Positions 1 to 8,763 are shown, counted from the first letter of the stretch. The stretch: DNA of 64,000 bases from an uncultured Williamsia sp. (GCF_947494875.1 NZ_CANLWM010000001.1:248001-312000), one strand, 5' to 3'. The notes: generated from the sequence alone by a model not told the origin. Made by a program: numbers and translations.

Positions 1-1079
1 CTGTGCCAGTCCATCGTCCCGACCGACACCATGACCATCACGGCGACGAGAGCCGCCATCGGTATCAGCGCGACGATGTCGCCGAGACCCACGACGAGGA
101 TCAGCAGGAACACACCGGCAAGGAATGTCGAGATCCGCGTGCGCGCACCGGAGACCTTCACGTTGATCATCGTCTGGCCGATCATCGCGCAGCCGCCCAT
201 GCCGCCGAAGAACCCGGTGACGACGTTGGCGACACCCTGCCCGACGCCCTCGCGGGTCTTGTCCGAGTGGGTGTCGGTGATGTCGTCGACGAAGGTCGCC
301 GTCATCATCGACTCGAGCAATCCGACCACCGCCATGGTCGCGGCGTACGGGGCGATGATGCCGAGCGTGTGCAGCGTGTACGGCACGTCGGGGATCAGGA
401 ACGCCGGCAGGCTCGAGGGGAGTTCGCCCTCGTCGCCGACGTTCGGCACCTGACTCCACCCGAACGTCAGGGTCGCCGCCGTCAGCAGCACGATCGCGAC
501 GAGCGGCGCAGGAACCACCGTGGTGATGCGGGGAAGCAGGACGATCATCGCGATCCCGACCACCACGAGCGGGTAGACCAGCCACGGCACACCGATGAGG
601 TTCTTCAGCTGCGCGAGGAAGATCAGGATGGCCAGCGCGTTGACGAATCCCACCATGACGCTGCGTGGGACGAACCGCATGAGCTTCGCGACGCCGAGGG
701 CGGAGATCACGACCTGGATCACCCCGGCGAGGACCACCGTCGCGATGAGGTAGTTCAGGCCGTGGCTCTTCACCAGGGGAGCCACCACGAGCGCGACGGC
801 GCCGGTCGCCGCGGAGATCATCGCCGGACGGCCGCCGACGATCGCGATGGTGACCGCCATCGTGAACGACGCGAACAGCCCGACGCGCGGATCGACGCCC
901 GCGATGATCGAGAACGAGATCGCCTCGGGGATCAGGGCGAGAGCGACGACCAGTCCGGCGAGGACCTCGATACGCAGGCGCTTCGGGGAGCGGAGCGTAC
1001 CCAGGACCGACTGCAACACAGCGGGGCTCGTCTCGACCGCCGATCCGACGGTCGACGGTGTGGGGGTATCGGAGGTCAC
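1..1079 (-). CDS. SulP-family inorganic anion transporter (partial, runs off left edge)
   Basis: The 359 residues in the window begin at a GTG (1079) and form a chain of hydrophobic segments typical of SulP sulfate/bicarbonate permeases. The family N-terminal signature is visible as [18 protein letters not shown] followed by [23 protein letters not shown] stretch near the left edge matches the conserved helix 8-10 region. The C-terminal part and any STAS domain lie outside the window. The substrate cannot be read from sequence; sulfate or bicarbonate is usual for the family. The gene follows the PAP2 gene on the same strand, with a strong hairpin between them. The start codon has no clear ribosome binding site. 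Confidence 0.88.
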   Translation of the reverse strand, partial: MTSDTPTPSTVGSAVETSPAVLQSVLGTLRSPKRLRIEVLAGLVVALALIPEAISFSIIAGVDPRVGLFASFTMAVTIAIVGGRPAMISAATGAVALVVAPLVKSHGLNYLIATVVLAGVIQVVISALGVAKLMRFVPRSVMVGFVNALAILIFLAQLKNLIGVPWLVYPLVVVGIAMIVLLPRITTVVPAPLVAIVLLTAATLTFGWSQVPNVGDEGELPSSLPAFLIPDVPYTLHTLGIIAPYAATMAVVGLLESMMTATFVDDITDTHSDKTREGVGQGVANVVTGFFGGMGGCAMIGQTMINVKVSGARTRISTFLAGVFLLILVVGLGDIVALIPMAALVAVMVMVSVGTMDWH

Positions 1080-1084
1080 GGAGA

Positions 1085-1113
1085 CAGAACTCTACCCCTT
1101 GGGGAGAGTTCTG
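1085..1113. promoter_or_regulatory. Hairpin/dyad just upstream of the SulP start
   Basis: Arms CAGAACTCT (1085-1093) and AGAGTTCTG (1105-1113) are perfectly complementary. The spacer continues the stem as CCCC-TT-GGGG with one bulged A, giving about 13 base pairs. It lies between the PAP2 stop (1125) and the SulP start (1079) and has no T-run. It may be an attenuator, an operator or a PAP2 terminator. Confidence 0.55.
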
Positions 1114-1124
1114 CCGAATCGCTG

Positions 1125-1808
1125 TCAGGTACCCGAGACCCGACAACCGACCATCGACTGCAGCCGTAGCGGGAGATGCGGTCGGATCGCGGCGAGCACC
1201 GCGTCGACGATCACCGGTGCGGCGACGACCGCGGCGACGGCGACCGCAAGCGAGGCGAGCACGTCGGTGAGCCAGTGCGCACCGAGGTAGAGGCGCGACA
1301 TCGCGACCGACAGGCTCAGCACCGACGCGATGGTGATCGCGGCGGCTCGGGCGGAGCGCGTCGGCGACACGGTCAGCGCGGCGGCGAGCAGAAGCGCGCA
1401 GGTGCCCGTGACGTGTCCCGACGGGAAGGACATCGCCGCCTCCGGTGAGCCCATCTGATCGACCGCCGGTGGGCGCAGTCGGTCCACGGCCACCTTGAGC
1501 ACCTCGGCCAGCGCCCCGGCGATCACGACCGCGCCGAGGACACGGGCCCCGCGGTCCAGACGCCCGTCGCGCCGGACGAGTCCGATGGCCACCACGAGTG
1601 CGGCGATCGCGACCCACGTCGGTGCGAACACGGTGCTCAGCGCGGTCGCGAGATGTGTGGCCCACGGCGTCCGGTGATCGAGGAACCACCGCAGGGTCCC
1701 GCTGTCGGCGCCCGCCGCCGGATCGTGGTGGACGGCGATCGCGATCCCGAGACCGAGGACGACGGCCACCAGGAGCAGGGTGATCGCACCTCGTGCACGA
1801 AGAGACAT
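1125..1808 (-). CDS. PAP2-superfamily membrane phosphatase
   Basis: The 227-residue protein has several membrane segments and the three-part acid phosphatase signature in order: [10 protein letters not shown] (K-x6-RP), SFPSGHVTG (PSGH) and [13 protein letters not shown] (SR-x5-H-x3-D). The family dephosphorylates lipid phosphates such as phosphatidic acid, prenyl diphosphates or diacylglycerol pyrophosphate on the outer membrane face; the substrate here is unknown. A -10-like CACCGT ends six bases before the ATG, consistent with a leaderless transcript. It is divergent from the ArsP-like permease. Confidence 0.9.
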   Translation of the reverse strand: MSLRARGAITLLLVAVVLGLGIAIAVHHDPAAGADSGTLRWFLDHRTPWATHLATALSTVFAPTWVAIAALVVAIGLVRRDGRLDRGARVLGAVVIAGALAEVLKVAVDRLRPPAVDQMGSPEAAMSFPSGHVTGTCALLLAAALTVSPTRSARAAAITIASVLSLSVAMSRLYLGAHWLTDVLASLAVAVAAVVAAPVIVDAVLAAIRPHLPLRLQSMVGCRVSGT

Positions 1809-1909
1809 GCGATCACGGTGCCCGACGTCCGCTGTGAGGATGCTGAAGGCGCACGCCTGACAGGGTGGGCCCGGGCATGAAGCCGGGCAGTCGGTGGTTT
1901 GCTCCAGCC

Positions 1910-3049
1910 ATGAGCGCTCTTCTGCACGCCCTCGAGGTCGCCGGCTCGATGGCGTGGACCATCCTGTGGCCGCTGGTCTTCGGATTCGCCATCTCGGCCG
2001 TCATCCAGTCCGTCGTCCGCAAATCCGCCATCACCGGTGCACTCGGCGGCGACGGGCCGCGGGAGCTGCTGGTGGCGACGGGCTTCGGTATGGCGTCCTC
2101 GTCCTGCTCCTACGCCGCTGTGGCGCTCGCGCGATCACTGTTCCGGCGCGGGGCCTCGTTCATCTCCGCGATGGCGTTCGAGATCGCCTCGACCAACATG
2201 GTCATTGAACTCGGCGTCGTCCTGGCCCTGCTGATGGGGTGGCAGTTCACGCTCGCCGAGTTCGTCGGCGGCCCGATCATCATCGTCCTCGTCGCCGTGA
2301 TCTTTCGGATCATCCTGCGCGAGAGGGTGATCAGCGCCGCCCGCGAACAGGCCGACAAGGGCATCGCCGGATCGATGGAGGGTCACGCGGGCATGGACAT
2401 GTCGGTCGACTCCGAGGCCGGCTTCTGGCGGCGACTGTTCTCGCGCAAAGCGTTCACCTCGGTCTCGGAGATCTTCGCCATGGAGTGGGCGGCGATCTAC
2501 AAGGACATCATCGCCGGTGTGCTGATCGCAGGCGCCGTGGCGGCGTGGGTCCCCGACAGTTTCTGGCGGGCCCTGTTCTTCGAGGATCACCCACTCGCCT
2601 CCGCGATCTGGGGGCCGATCATCGGACCACTCGTCGCGGTGGTGAGCTTCGTGTGTTCGGTCGGCAACGTGCCGCTGGCAGTCGTCCTCTGGACCGGTGG
2701 CATCAGTTTCGGGGGCGTGATCGCGTTCATCTTCGCCGACCTGCTGATCGCCCCGATCCTCAACATCTACCGCAAGTACTACGGCACCGCGATGACGATC
2801 CGGATCGTCGGCACGTTCTACGTCGCGATCGTCCTCGCCAGCTGGATCGTCGACGCCCTCTTCTCCGGGCTCGGCCTGGTGCCCGATCCGTCGTCCGCAC
2901 ACGTCCCCGATCAGGGGATCTCGTGGAACTACACGACCTGGCTCAACATCGTCGCGCTGGCGCTGGCCGCAGTCCTCGTGACCCGCTTCGTGCGAACGGG
3001 CGGACTACCGATGCTGTCCCACATGGGTGGCGAACCCGCCGACCACTGA
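1910..3049 (+). CDS. ArsP-like (DUF318) membrane permease
   Basis: This 379-residue polytopic protein carries the paired DUF318/ArsP motifs: SSSCSYAAVALARSLFRRGA with downstream AFEIASTNMVIELG in the first half, and FVCSVGNVPLAVVLW in the second. The family includes organoarsenical efflux permeases and many uncharacterised members; no arsenic genes are nearby, so the substrate is open. A cytoplasmic loop around residues 165-185 is Met/His-containing (GHAGMDM). The start at 1910 begins directly at a hydrophobic N-terminus; an earlier in-frame ATG at 1865 would add an unlikely 15-residue extension. Its 3' end overlaps the convergent blh gene by 107 bases. Confidence 0.82.
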   Translation: MSALLHALEVAGSMAWTILWPLVFGFAISAVIQSVVRKSAITGALGGDGPRELLVATGFGMASSSCSYAAVALARSLFRRGASFISAMAFEIASTNMVIELGVVLALLMGWQFTLAEFVGGPIIIVLVAVIFRIILRERVISAAREQADKGIAGSMEGHAGMDMSVDSEAGFWRRLFSRKAFTSVSEIFAMEWAAIYKDIIAGVLIAGAVAAWVPDSFWRALFFEDHPLASAIWGPIIGPLVAVVSFVCSVGNVPLAVVLWTGGISFGGVIAFIFADLLIAPILNIYRKYYGTAMTIRIVGTFYVAIVLASWIVDALFSGLGLVPDPSSAHVPDQGISWNYTTWLNIVALALAAVLVTRFVRTGGLPMLSHMGGEPADH

Positions 3050-3971
3050 CCCGGCCGGCTCTCTTCTCCCTCGACGACACGATCGCGTGCGGGACCGTCA
3101 GACAGAGGACGACCACCAGCGCAGCGGCGACGACGCCCGAACCGGGCCGGACAATGGCAAGAGCTGCGGCGGCAGCGAGCGCCGCAATCGACGCCGCGCT
3201 CGACGCGATCGCCAACCGTGCCCATCGTGGTCGCTTCCCGGAGCGCCGACGGACCATCGTGTCGACCATGAGTCCCGTCTGTCGCCAGGCGTGCCAGAAC
3301 CCGAAGTACACCGCGAACGCGTACAGGGGTGACAGCACGACGAACAGCGTGGACAGGGCGAGAACGTCGATCACGACGTCACCGCGGGCGTCCGGCGTTA
3401 GCGCAACGGTCCACACCGCGGCCGCCGCGACGATGGGGAGCAGGGCTCGACAGACCAGGACCACGACCGCACCACGGCCGGCGGTCAGGTGATCAAGGAT
3501 GTCCGTCACGGCACCACCGTGCAGTCCGAGAGGGACGGTGACAGGGATTCCCCCCATCGCCACCACCCGCACCGTCCGCTCGACTCGACCGAGGTCGACG
3601 GCTCCGCCGAGACATGTGGTCACGTCGAGGTCCCCGACCCCGAAATGCACCGCCGAGACCACGAGCAGAGCGAGCACCGTCCAGAGCGGTGCCAGGAACC
3701 ACACGAGTCCGACTGTCAGCGCACAGAGGGCATACAGCGTTGCACCGGTGACGAATTGGCGTGGGGTACGACCCAACCGCGCGACATCGCTCGCGCCGTG
3801 GGGCGTTCCGACCACGAGCGCGACGAGGAGCAGTCCCGCCCCCACCACGCCCGCCGGCCTCACCCCGCCGACCGAGATCGACGGGGTGAGGCCCGAGGCG
3901 ATCGCCGCGACGACGACCGCGACGACGACGGCGAGGCGAGGCGGACCCACCAGCCATCGTCGCGCGGTCAT
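2943..3971 (-). CDS. blh: Brp/Blh-family beta-carotene 15,15'-dioxygenase
   Basis: The 342-residue multi-pass membrane protein shows the Brp/Blh pattern of histidines in membrane helices: TPHGASD, VHFGVGD, FGFWHAWRQ and TVPHAIV. Family members cleave beta-carotene into two retinal molecules. It lies 11 bases downstream of the rhodopsin gene on the same strand, so it most likely supplies the rhodopsin chromophore from the same transcript. The start at 3971 (MTARRWL) follows the rhodopsin stop; an in-frame ATG at 4058 would run back into the rhodopsin coding region. The last ~35 residues are polar and arginine-rich and overlap the convergent permease. Confidence 0.88.
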   Translation of the reverse strand: MTARRWLVGPPRLAVVVAVVVAAIASGLTPSISVGGVRPAGVVGAGLLLVALVVGTPHGASDVARLGRTPRQFVTGATLYALCALTVGLVWFLAPLWTVLALLVVSAVHFGVGDLDVTTCLGGAVDLGRVERTVRVVAMGGIPVTVPLGLHGGAVTDILDHLTAGRGAVVVLVCRALLPIVAAAAVWTVALTPDARGDVVIDVLALSTLFVVLSPLYAFAVYFGFWHAWRQTGLMVDTMVRRRSGKRPRWARLAIASSAASIAALAAAAALAIVRPGSGVVAAALVVVLCLTVPHAIVSSREKRAGRVSGRRVRHPCGTASVVRPFARSGSRGLRPAPARRC

Positions 3972-3982
3972 CGAGCGCAGGA

Positions 3983-4936
3983 TCAGCGCGCCGGCGTCGC
4001 GGTGTGGGCGCCGGTCGTCCCGAGCGTCGGCACGCTCACGAGCTGCCCGGAGATCCACACCTCACCCGGTACGTCGTCCGGCAGCGTCGACGCCGTGACG
4101 GGATCGACCGTCCCACCGGCCGCGAGCGCGTCGGCAGCGGTACGCAACTTGGCCGCCTTGTGGATCAGCAGACCGAAGCCGACCTTGGCCGCGATGTCGG
4201 CAGCGGTGAACGCCAACTGCTCCGCGGTCGCCCATCCACTGTCGTTCGCCCCCGTCCACAGCGGCACCATGTACGCGATCGGATAGACCCCGAAGACGCT
4301 GAACAGCAGGATCAACGCGTTGCGGTAGGTGACGAGGGTCTCGCCCTTGCCCACGACGGCTGCGGTGGCCCGGTACGCCCGTAGTCCGACGACGTAGAGC
4401 ACGATGAAGAAGACCGTGCTCACGATTCCCCACACCCAGAACGCCCAGGTGATGCCACGAGAAGCGTTCTCGCCGTAGACGACACCGAGATATCCGGTCA
4501 CGATCATCAGCGCTGCCGAGATCATCGCGACGGTGCGCCAGCGCAGCGCGGCGGTCCGGTTGAGCGCCGCGACCGCGATGATCTCCACGGTGAGCAGCGG
4601 GACGGTCACCGACCAGTCCATGTACCGCAGTTCGGTGACGACGGTGCCTGCGGACGGGGCAAAGCTCTGCCCGTCGGGGGAGGCCCGGAACTTCAGCACC
4701 CATTCGAGGATCAGCGCCAGATAGGCGACCGTCGCGACACTGCACACGAGGGTGCTGGCGATGGCGGCCGGGCGGTATGCCTTGGACACCTCCCCGGTGG
4801 TCTTCAGGCCGTAGATCGCCGCGGCGAAGAGCGCGAAGGCCGCGACGACGAATGCGTAGAGAACGAGCAGATACTGCCCCGAGGTGTAGGTCGCGGTCGC
4901 CGAGAACTCGGCGGCCAGCACGGAATGTGTGGACAT
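3983..4936 (-). CDS. Microbial (type I) rhodopsin, DTE-type outward proton pump
   Basis: The 317-residue protein has seven membrane helices. Helix C reads RYMDWSVTVPLLTVE, giving the pump triad D107 (proton acceptor), T111 and E118 (donor), as in proteorhodopsins. Helix G carries the counter-ion D247 and Schiff-base lysine K251 (DIAAK). L115 sits at the proteorhodopsin spectral tuning site (Leu means green-absorbing). Helix F reads FGVYPIAY, so the retinal-pocket Trp of bacteriorhodopsin (W182) is Phe215. No histidine is seen in helix B where proteorhodopsin has His75. About 50 residues trail helix G. The start at 4936 has a GGGAG ribosome site five bases upstream; an in-frame ATG at 5020 lies upstream of the predicted transcription start. 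First gene of an operon with blh. Confidence 0.95.
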   Translation of the reverse strand: MSTHSVLAAEFSATATYTSGQYLLVLYAFVVAAFALFAAAIYGLKTTGEVSKAYRPAAIASTLVCSVATVAYLALILEWVLKFRASPDGQSFAPSAGTVVTELRYMDWSVTVPLLTVEIIAVAALNRTAALRWRTVAMISAALMIVTGYLGVVYGENASRGITWAFWVWGIVSTVFFIVLYVVGLRAYRATAAVVGKGETLVTYRNALILLFSVFGVYPIAYMVPLWTGANDSGWATAEQLAFTAADIAAKVGFGLLIHKAAKLRTAADALAAGGTVDPVTASTLPDDVPGEVWISGQLVSVPTLGTTGAHTATPAR

Positions 4937-4967
4937 GGCACTCCCATCGCCCTTTTGATTGCACGCC

Positions 4968-4994
4968 GGAACTGTTGCAGCCTGCAATAGTTCC
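4968..4994. promoter_or_regulatory. 27-bp operator dyad at the rhodopsin transcription start
   Basis: Arms GGAACTGTTGCAG (4968-4980) and CTGCAATAGTTCC (4982-4994) pair with a single mismatch in 13 positions around one central base. The dyad begins at about +1 of the predicted rhodopsin promoter, where a bound repressor would block transcription. Its size and symmetry suit a MarR or TetR dimer; the divergent MarR-SpoIIE protein is the natural candidate (inference). Confidence 0.7.
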
Positions 4995-4997
4995 GCT

Positions 4998-5027
4998 AGC
5001 GTAAGACCGTCCTGGTGCAACCGTCAA
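4998..5027 (-). promoter_or_regulatory. Predicted sigma-A type promoter of the rhodopsin-blh operon
   Basis: On the minus strand TTGACG (5027-5022) is followed after 18 bases by TACGCT (5003-4998), a good match to vegetative -35 and -10 boxes. The start would fall near 4991, giving a leader of about 55 bases that contains most of the 27-bp dyad and the GGGAG ribosome site. Confidence 0.55.
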
Positions 5028-5159
5028 GGGCCACCCCCGCTCCTCCCGATCAGGCTCATCGTCGGGTCTCGGCCTGTGGCACCCTGAGCGGATGCCCAGC
5101 GTGACCGGCACGCACATGGCGCCTGGCCGGACGCCCCGTCGACATGACGCGGTGTCGCC

Positions 5160-6812
5160 ATGAACGAGTCGACGCGCGCTGCGCTGGCCGCGATGTCGTC
5201 GACGCTCATCGATCGCCACGTCGTGGCGGCGGCCGAGGTCGCCCAACATCTGACGTTCGCCCAGCTCGGAGTCGTCGCTCAGATCCGTGGTGAGGATCGA
5301 ACGACGGTCTCGGCCATCGCCGAGCACGCGAACGTCGCCGTCTCGACCGCGAGCAGATGGGTCGACAGGTTGGAGGCGCTCGGTCTCGCGGCCCGCGAAC
5401 CCGTCGAGGGAAGTCGTCGCGAGATCGCGGTGACCCTCTCCCCGCTCGGTGAAGCGGTCGCCTCACGGTGGGATTCGGCGCGTGTGGCGATATGGACAGA
5501 TCTGCTCGGTGGACTCGACGATGCAACCGTGGCGGCGGTGGTCGAATCCATGCACGCGGCGATCGGCCTCGATCGAGTCGACACGACCGAGCCGGACCCG
5601 ACGAAGGCCGGCTCCGGTCAGATCCTCGGCGACCCAGCGTCGTTCACCGCTCGTCTGAGCCAGGCCCTGTCGACAGCCTCACCCGACACCCACGCCCGCA
5701 CCGTGGTGCAGACGCTCTCCGAGACTCTCGACGCCACCGTCTTGGTACGGATCGCGACCCACGACGGACGTCACCTCAACACCCTCGCGCTCGCGCGACC
5801 GCCCGGTGTCGTCGAGATCAGGGGTCAGGACGACATCGTGGAGAGCGACGAGACCGTCGACCGGAGTCCGCCGGGTGACGCGTTCCGAGCCGGGGAGCCG
5901 GTCGTCGACCTCGGACACCGGTGGTCTCTGCATCTCCCGATGACGACGACCACGCACCGCGTCGGCGTGCTGACGGCCGCATTCGACGTCCGACCCGGGG
6001 ACGAGACGGCCGTCCGCGACCACGTCCAGGCCGCAGCCGACGCGGCGGCACCGTATCTCGCGACAGCGAAGTCGCCGAGTCGAGACGCCGAACTCGCGTC
6101 ACGATCCCGATCCTGGACGGTGGGTGCCGAGATCCAGAGCCGTCAGCTCGGGCCACCACGCACGGTCGCCCACGGGATCACCATCGCGGCACGGATCGAG
6201 CCTGCGTACAACACGTGCACCGACTCCTACGACATCGAGGTGACGACGGTGGAGGGGCGGCCGGTGATCGATGTCGCGGTTCTCGACTCCGGGGTCGACC
6301 GCTATTCGGCGCCCCTGGTCACCGGTCTCGCGCTGGGCGCCGTACGACATGCGCGCGCGCAGGGATGGAGCCCCGCCCAGCAGGCCCGGTTGCTCGACGA
6401 GGCCGTGTTCGGCCACTTCCGCGGGCAAGCTGTCGTGAACTTCCTGCTTCTGCGCATCGACTGCGACTCACGCGACTGCGACGTGGTCGCCACCTCGGGG
6501 GGTATCGACCTGATCCATCACACCTCGACGCCGCACCGGGTCGAGCTCGAACGCAGCGACGCGGCTGGGCTGACGGGCGAGAGCGACCGCTTCACGACAC
6601 GGCTCGAGTTCGCCGCCGGTGACCGGGTGGCGGTGTTGGGCGACGGATTCGCGGCCCGCTCCGCGGTGGGTCGTCGCGCGGAACTGATCATGGGCCGCTC
6701 GCGGTCGGTGTCGGTGGACGAGGTGGTCCGTCAGGTCGGCGTGGACCTGCTCGACCGGACCGGCGCCGACGGCCCACCGGACGACGCGACGATCGTCTGC
6801 ATCGACCTCTGA
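5160..6812 (+). CDS. MarR DNA-binding domain fused to SpoIIE/PP2C-type phosphatase
   Basis: The 550-residue protein starts with a MarR winged helix (about residues 25-115: TVSAIAEHANVAVSTASRWVDRLEALGL, then a basic wing). A middle region (about 150-315) looks GAF-like. The C-terminal third (about 320-550) is a SpoIIE/RsbU-type PP2C domain. The usual GGDxxD motif is degenerate (CTDSYD), but the metal-binding aspartates appear present: D358, D376 (LDSG), D495 (GDGF) and D541-D542 (PDDAT). It should therefore bind DNA and dephosphorylate a protein partner such as an anti-sigma antagonist; no such partner is in the window. Divergent from the rhodopsin operon and the likely ligand of the dyad at 4968-4994. 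The 3' end overlaps the convergent histidine kinase by 82 bases. Confidence 0.8.
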   Translation: MNESTRAALAAMSSTLIDRHVVAAAEVAQHLTFAQLGVVAQIRGEDRTTVSAIAEHANVAVSTASRWVDRLEALGLAAREPVEGSRREIAVTLSPLGEAVASRWDSARVAIWTDLLGGLDDATVAAVVESMHAAIGLDRVDTTEPDPTKAGSGQILGDPASFTARLSQALSTASPDTHARTVVQTLSETLDATVLVRIATHDGRHLNTLALARPPGVVEIRGQDDIVESDETVDRSPPGDAFRAGEPVVDLGHRWSLHLPMTTTTHRVGVLTAAFDVRPGDETAVRDHVQAAADAAAPYLATAKSPSRDAELASRSRSWTVGAEIQSRQLGPPRTVAHGITIAARIEPAYNTCTDSYDIEVTTVEGRPVIDVAVLDSGVDRYSAPLVTGLALGAVRHARAQGWSPAQQARLLDEAVFGHFRGQAVVNFLLLRIDCDSRDCDVVATSGGIDLIHHTSTPHRVELERSDAAGLTGESDRFTTRLEFAAGDRVAVLGDGFAARSAVGRRAELIMGRSRSVSVDEVVRQVGVDLLDRTGADGPPDDATIVCIDL

Positions 6813-7933
6813 GGAGAGTCCGGGCCACACCCCGCGCGCGGCAGGCGCAGTGTGAACCGCGCCCCACGGCCGCGACCGTCGCTCGTCGCCGTGAGCGACC
6901 CGCCGTGCGCGTGCGCGAGCGATCGGGCGATGGTGAGACCGATACCGCTGCCACCCGTGGCGGTGCTGCGGGCGGAGTCGGCCCGGTAGAACCGGTCGAA
7001 GATGTGCTCGATGTCGGAGGCCGCGATGCCCTCGCCGGTGTCGGAGACGACGATCGCGACACCATCGGCCGAGCCCGAGGCTCCGATGTGCACCGATCCT
7101 CCGGACGCCGTGTGGCGCAGGGCGTTGTCGAGCAGCACGCCGAGGATCTGCCCGACGCGGTCGACGTCCACCTCGAGCTCCACGTCCTCGACCTCGTCGA
7201 CACGGAGCGTGACGCCGCTGAGTCTGCTCCGCGGGAGTGCGAGCGTGACGGCGTCGTCGACGACCTGTCGGACGGACACCGGTTCGACCGACAGGGCGTG
7301 TCCCTCGTCCGCCGAGGACACCGCACCGAGGTCTGCGGCCAGGCGGTGCAGACGGCCCGCCGCGGCGCGGATCGCCTGCAGCGTCTGCGCATCGGGCTCA
7401 CGCACACCGTCCTCGATGGCCTCGACCTGCGCGGCGATGGTCGCCACCGGCGTCCGCATCTCGTGTGCCAGGTCCGACAGCAACCTCCGTCGTACGCCGT
7501 CGGTGGCGGCCAACCGCTCGCCGAGGATGTTGATCGACTCGCCGAGACGATCGAAGTCGGCGCCCAGCCCGGACGGTCCGACGCGGGTGTCGAGGCGACC
7601 TTCGGCCATGTCGGCGGTGGTCGACGCGACCAACGCGATCGATCGCTGGATGCGGTGCGTGAAATACCAGGCGACGCCGATGCTCAACAGGACGGCGACG
7701 AGCAACGCGACGCCGAGCGACACCGCGAGCGCCGAGGTGAACGCGCGATCGGCGTGTTCGACACCCATCGGGATGTTCGCGACCCCCGCCTCGAGCAGGT
7801 GCTCGTGGAACAGGCCCGGGGCGATCGCGGCCGCGATGCCCGCCGCCGTCGCCGCACCCGCCACCACCACCGCACTCTGCGCGATGAGCAGACGCCTCGC
7901 GAAACCCGCTCCGGGCGAACGGCTTCTCGTCAT
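6731..7933 (-). CDS. Two-component sensor histidine kinase
   Basis: The 400-residue kinase has two N-terminal membrane helices (about 13-35 and 65-90) flanking a short, roughly 35-residue external loop, then a HAMP linker. The phospho-acceptor box is DLAHEMRTP, and the ATPase boxes are DNALRH (N), DTGEGI (G1), FDRFYR (F) and GSGIGL (G2). It overlaps the upstream response regulator by ATGA (7930-7933), so the pair is translationally coupled. The short sensor loop suggests a membrane or metal signal rather than a large periplasmic ligand. About 45 low-complexity residues trail the kinase fold and overlap the convergent phosphatase gene. Confidence 0.92.
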   Translation of the reverse strand: MTRSRSPGAGFARRLLIAQSAVVVAGAATAAGIAAAIAPGLFHEHLLEAGVANIPMGVEHADRAFTSALAVSLGVALLVAVLLSIGVAWYFTHRIQRSIALVASTTADMAEGRLDTRVGPSGLGADFDRLGESINILGERLAATDGVRRRLLSDLAHEMRTPVATIAAQVEAIEDGVREPDAQTLQAIRAAAGRLHRLAADLGAVSSADEGHALSVEPVSVRQVVDDAVTLALPRSRLSGVTLRVDEVEDVELEVDVDRVGQILGVLLDNALRHTASGGSVHIGASGSADGVAIVVSDTGEGIAASDIEHIFDRFYRADSARSTATGGSGIGLTIARSLAHAHGGSLTATSDGRGRGARFTLRLPRAGCGPDSPQRSMQTIVASSGGPSAPVRSSRSTPT

Positions 7934-8643
7934 CGTCCCTCTCCGATCCGATAGCCCACACCTCGTGCGGTGCGGATGTACTTCCCCACAGCGGCGTCGT
8001 CACCAAGCTTTCTGCGGAGATGACCGATGTGTGTGTCGATGAGATGGGGATCTCCCACCCACCCTGCGCCCCAGACCATCTCGATCAGTTGGTGGCGACT
8101 CAGCACGGCACCCGGGTGACGTGCGAGCGCGGCGATGACGTCGAACTCGGTCCGGGTGAGGGCGACGAGATCACCGGCGATGCGGACCTCACGCGCGTCC
8201 GGATCGATCTGCAGATCGCCGATGACGGTGACGTTCTCGGGGCGATGGTCCTGCCCGACGCGAGGTCGACGCATCATCGCCTGCACCCGCGCGGTGAGTT
8301 CGCGGGGCGAGAAGGGCTTGGTGACGTAGTCGTCGGCCCCGACGCCGAGCCCGACCAGGGTGTCGACCTCGTCCGACCGCGCCGTGAGCATGACGACGTA
8401 GGCATCGGAGAACGTGCGCAACCGGCGGCAGACCTCGATGCCGTCCAGGCCGGGGAGACCGAGGTCGAGCACCACCACGTGCGGATCGGTCGCGCGGGCT
8501 TGCTCCACCGCGGTGAGACCGTCGACGACGTGCTCCACCTCGAACCCTGCCCTGTCGAGATAGGAGACGACGACCTGTGCGAGATCGACCTCGTCCTCGA
8601 CCACAAGGGCCCGGAATGCCGCACCGCCGTCGTCGACACCCAT
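7930..8643 (-). CDS. OmpR-family response regulator
   Basis: The 237-residue protein has a receiver domain (VVEDE acidic pocket, phospho-acceptor in VVLDLGLPG, TAR, KPF) and a C-terminal winged helix ending in HIGHLRRKLG and TARGVGYRIG. It forms a pair with the kinase downstream. I place the start at 8643 because a GACGAT hexamer ends exactly six bases before that ATG, a geometry seen before many genes here. An in-frame ATG at 8718 would add 25 untypical residues. The divergent neighbour is the DUF305 lipoprotein, a plausible target. Confidence 0.9.
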   Translation of the reverse strand: MGVDDGGAAFRALVVEDEVDLAQVVVSYLDRAGFEVEHVVDGLTAVEQARATDPHVVVLDLGLPGLDGIEVCRRLRTFSDAYVVMLTARSDEVDTLVGLGVGADDYVTKPFSPRELTARVQAMMRRPRVGQDHRPENVTVIGDLQIDPDAREVRIAGDLVALTRTEFDVIAALARHPGAVLSRHQLIEMVWGAGWVGDPHLIDTHIGHLRRKLGDDAAVGKYIRTARGVGYRIGEGR

Positions 8644-8763
8644 GCCCACATCGTCGCGGCGAGGGGTCGGTCTGTCGACCACATCCGCCCTGGCCACGAA
8701 ACTCCATCGAATCTCCATGATTCGACGACCGGCTCTCGACACGGCGTGCCGACCATCGGATAG

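Noticed and set aside
3-1169. 388-codon plus-strand frame over the SulP gene
   Set aside because: The translation is His/Asp/Arg-rich without fold signals, while the minus strand encodes a clear SulP permease.
3983-4936. Sodium- or chloride-pumping or sensory rhodopsin
   Set aside because: The helix C triad is D-T-E with an aspartate acceptor, not NDQ, TSA or NTQ, and no transducer gene is nearby.
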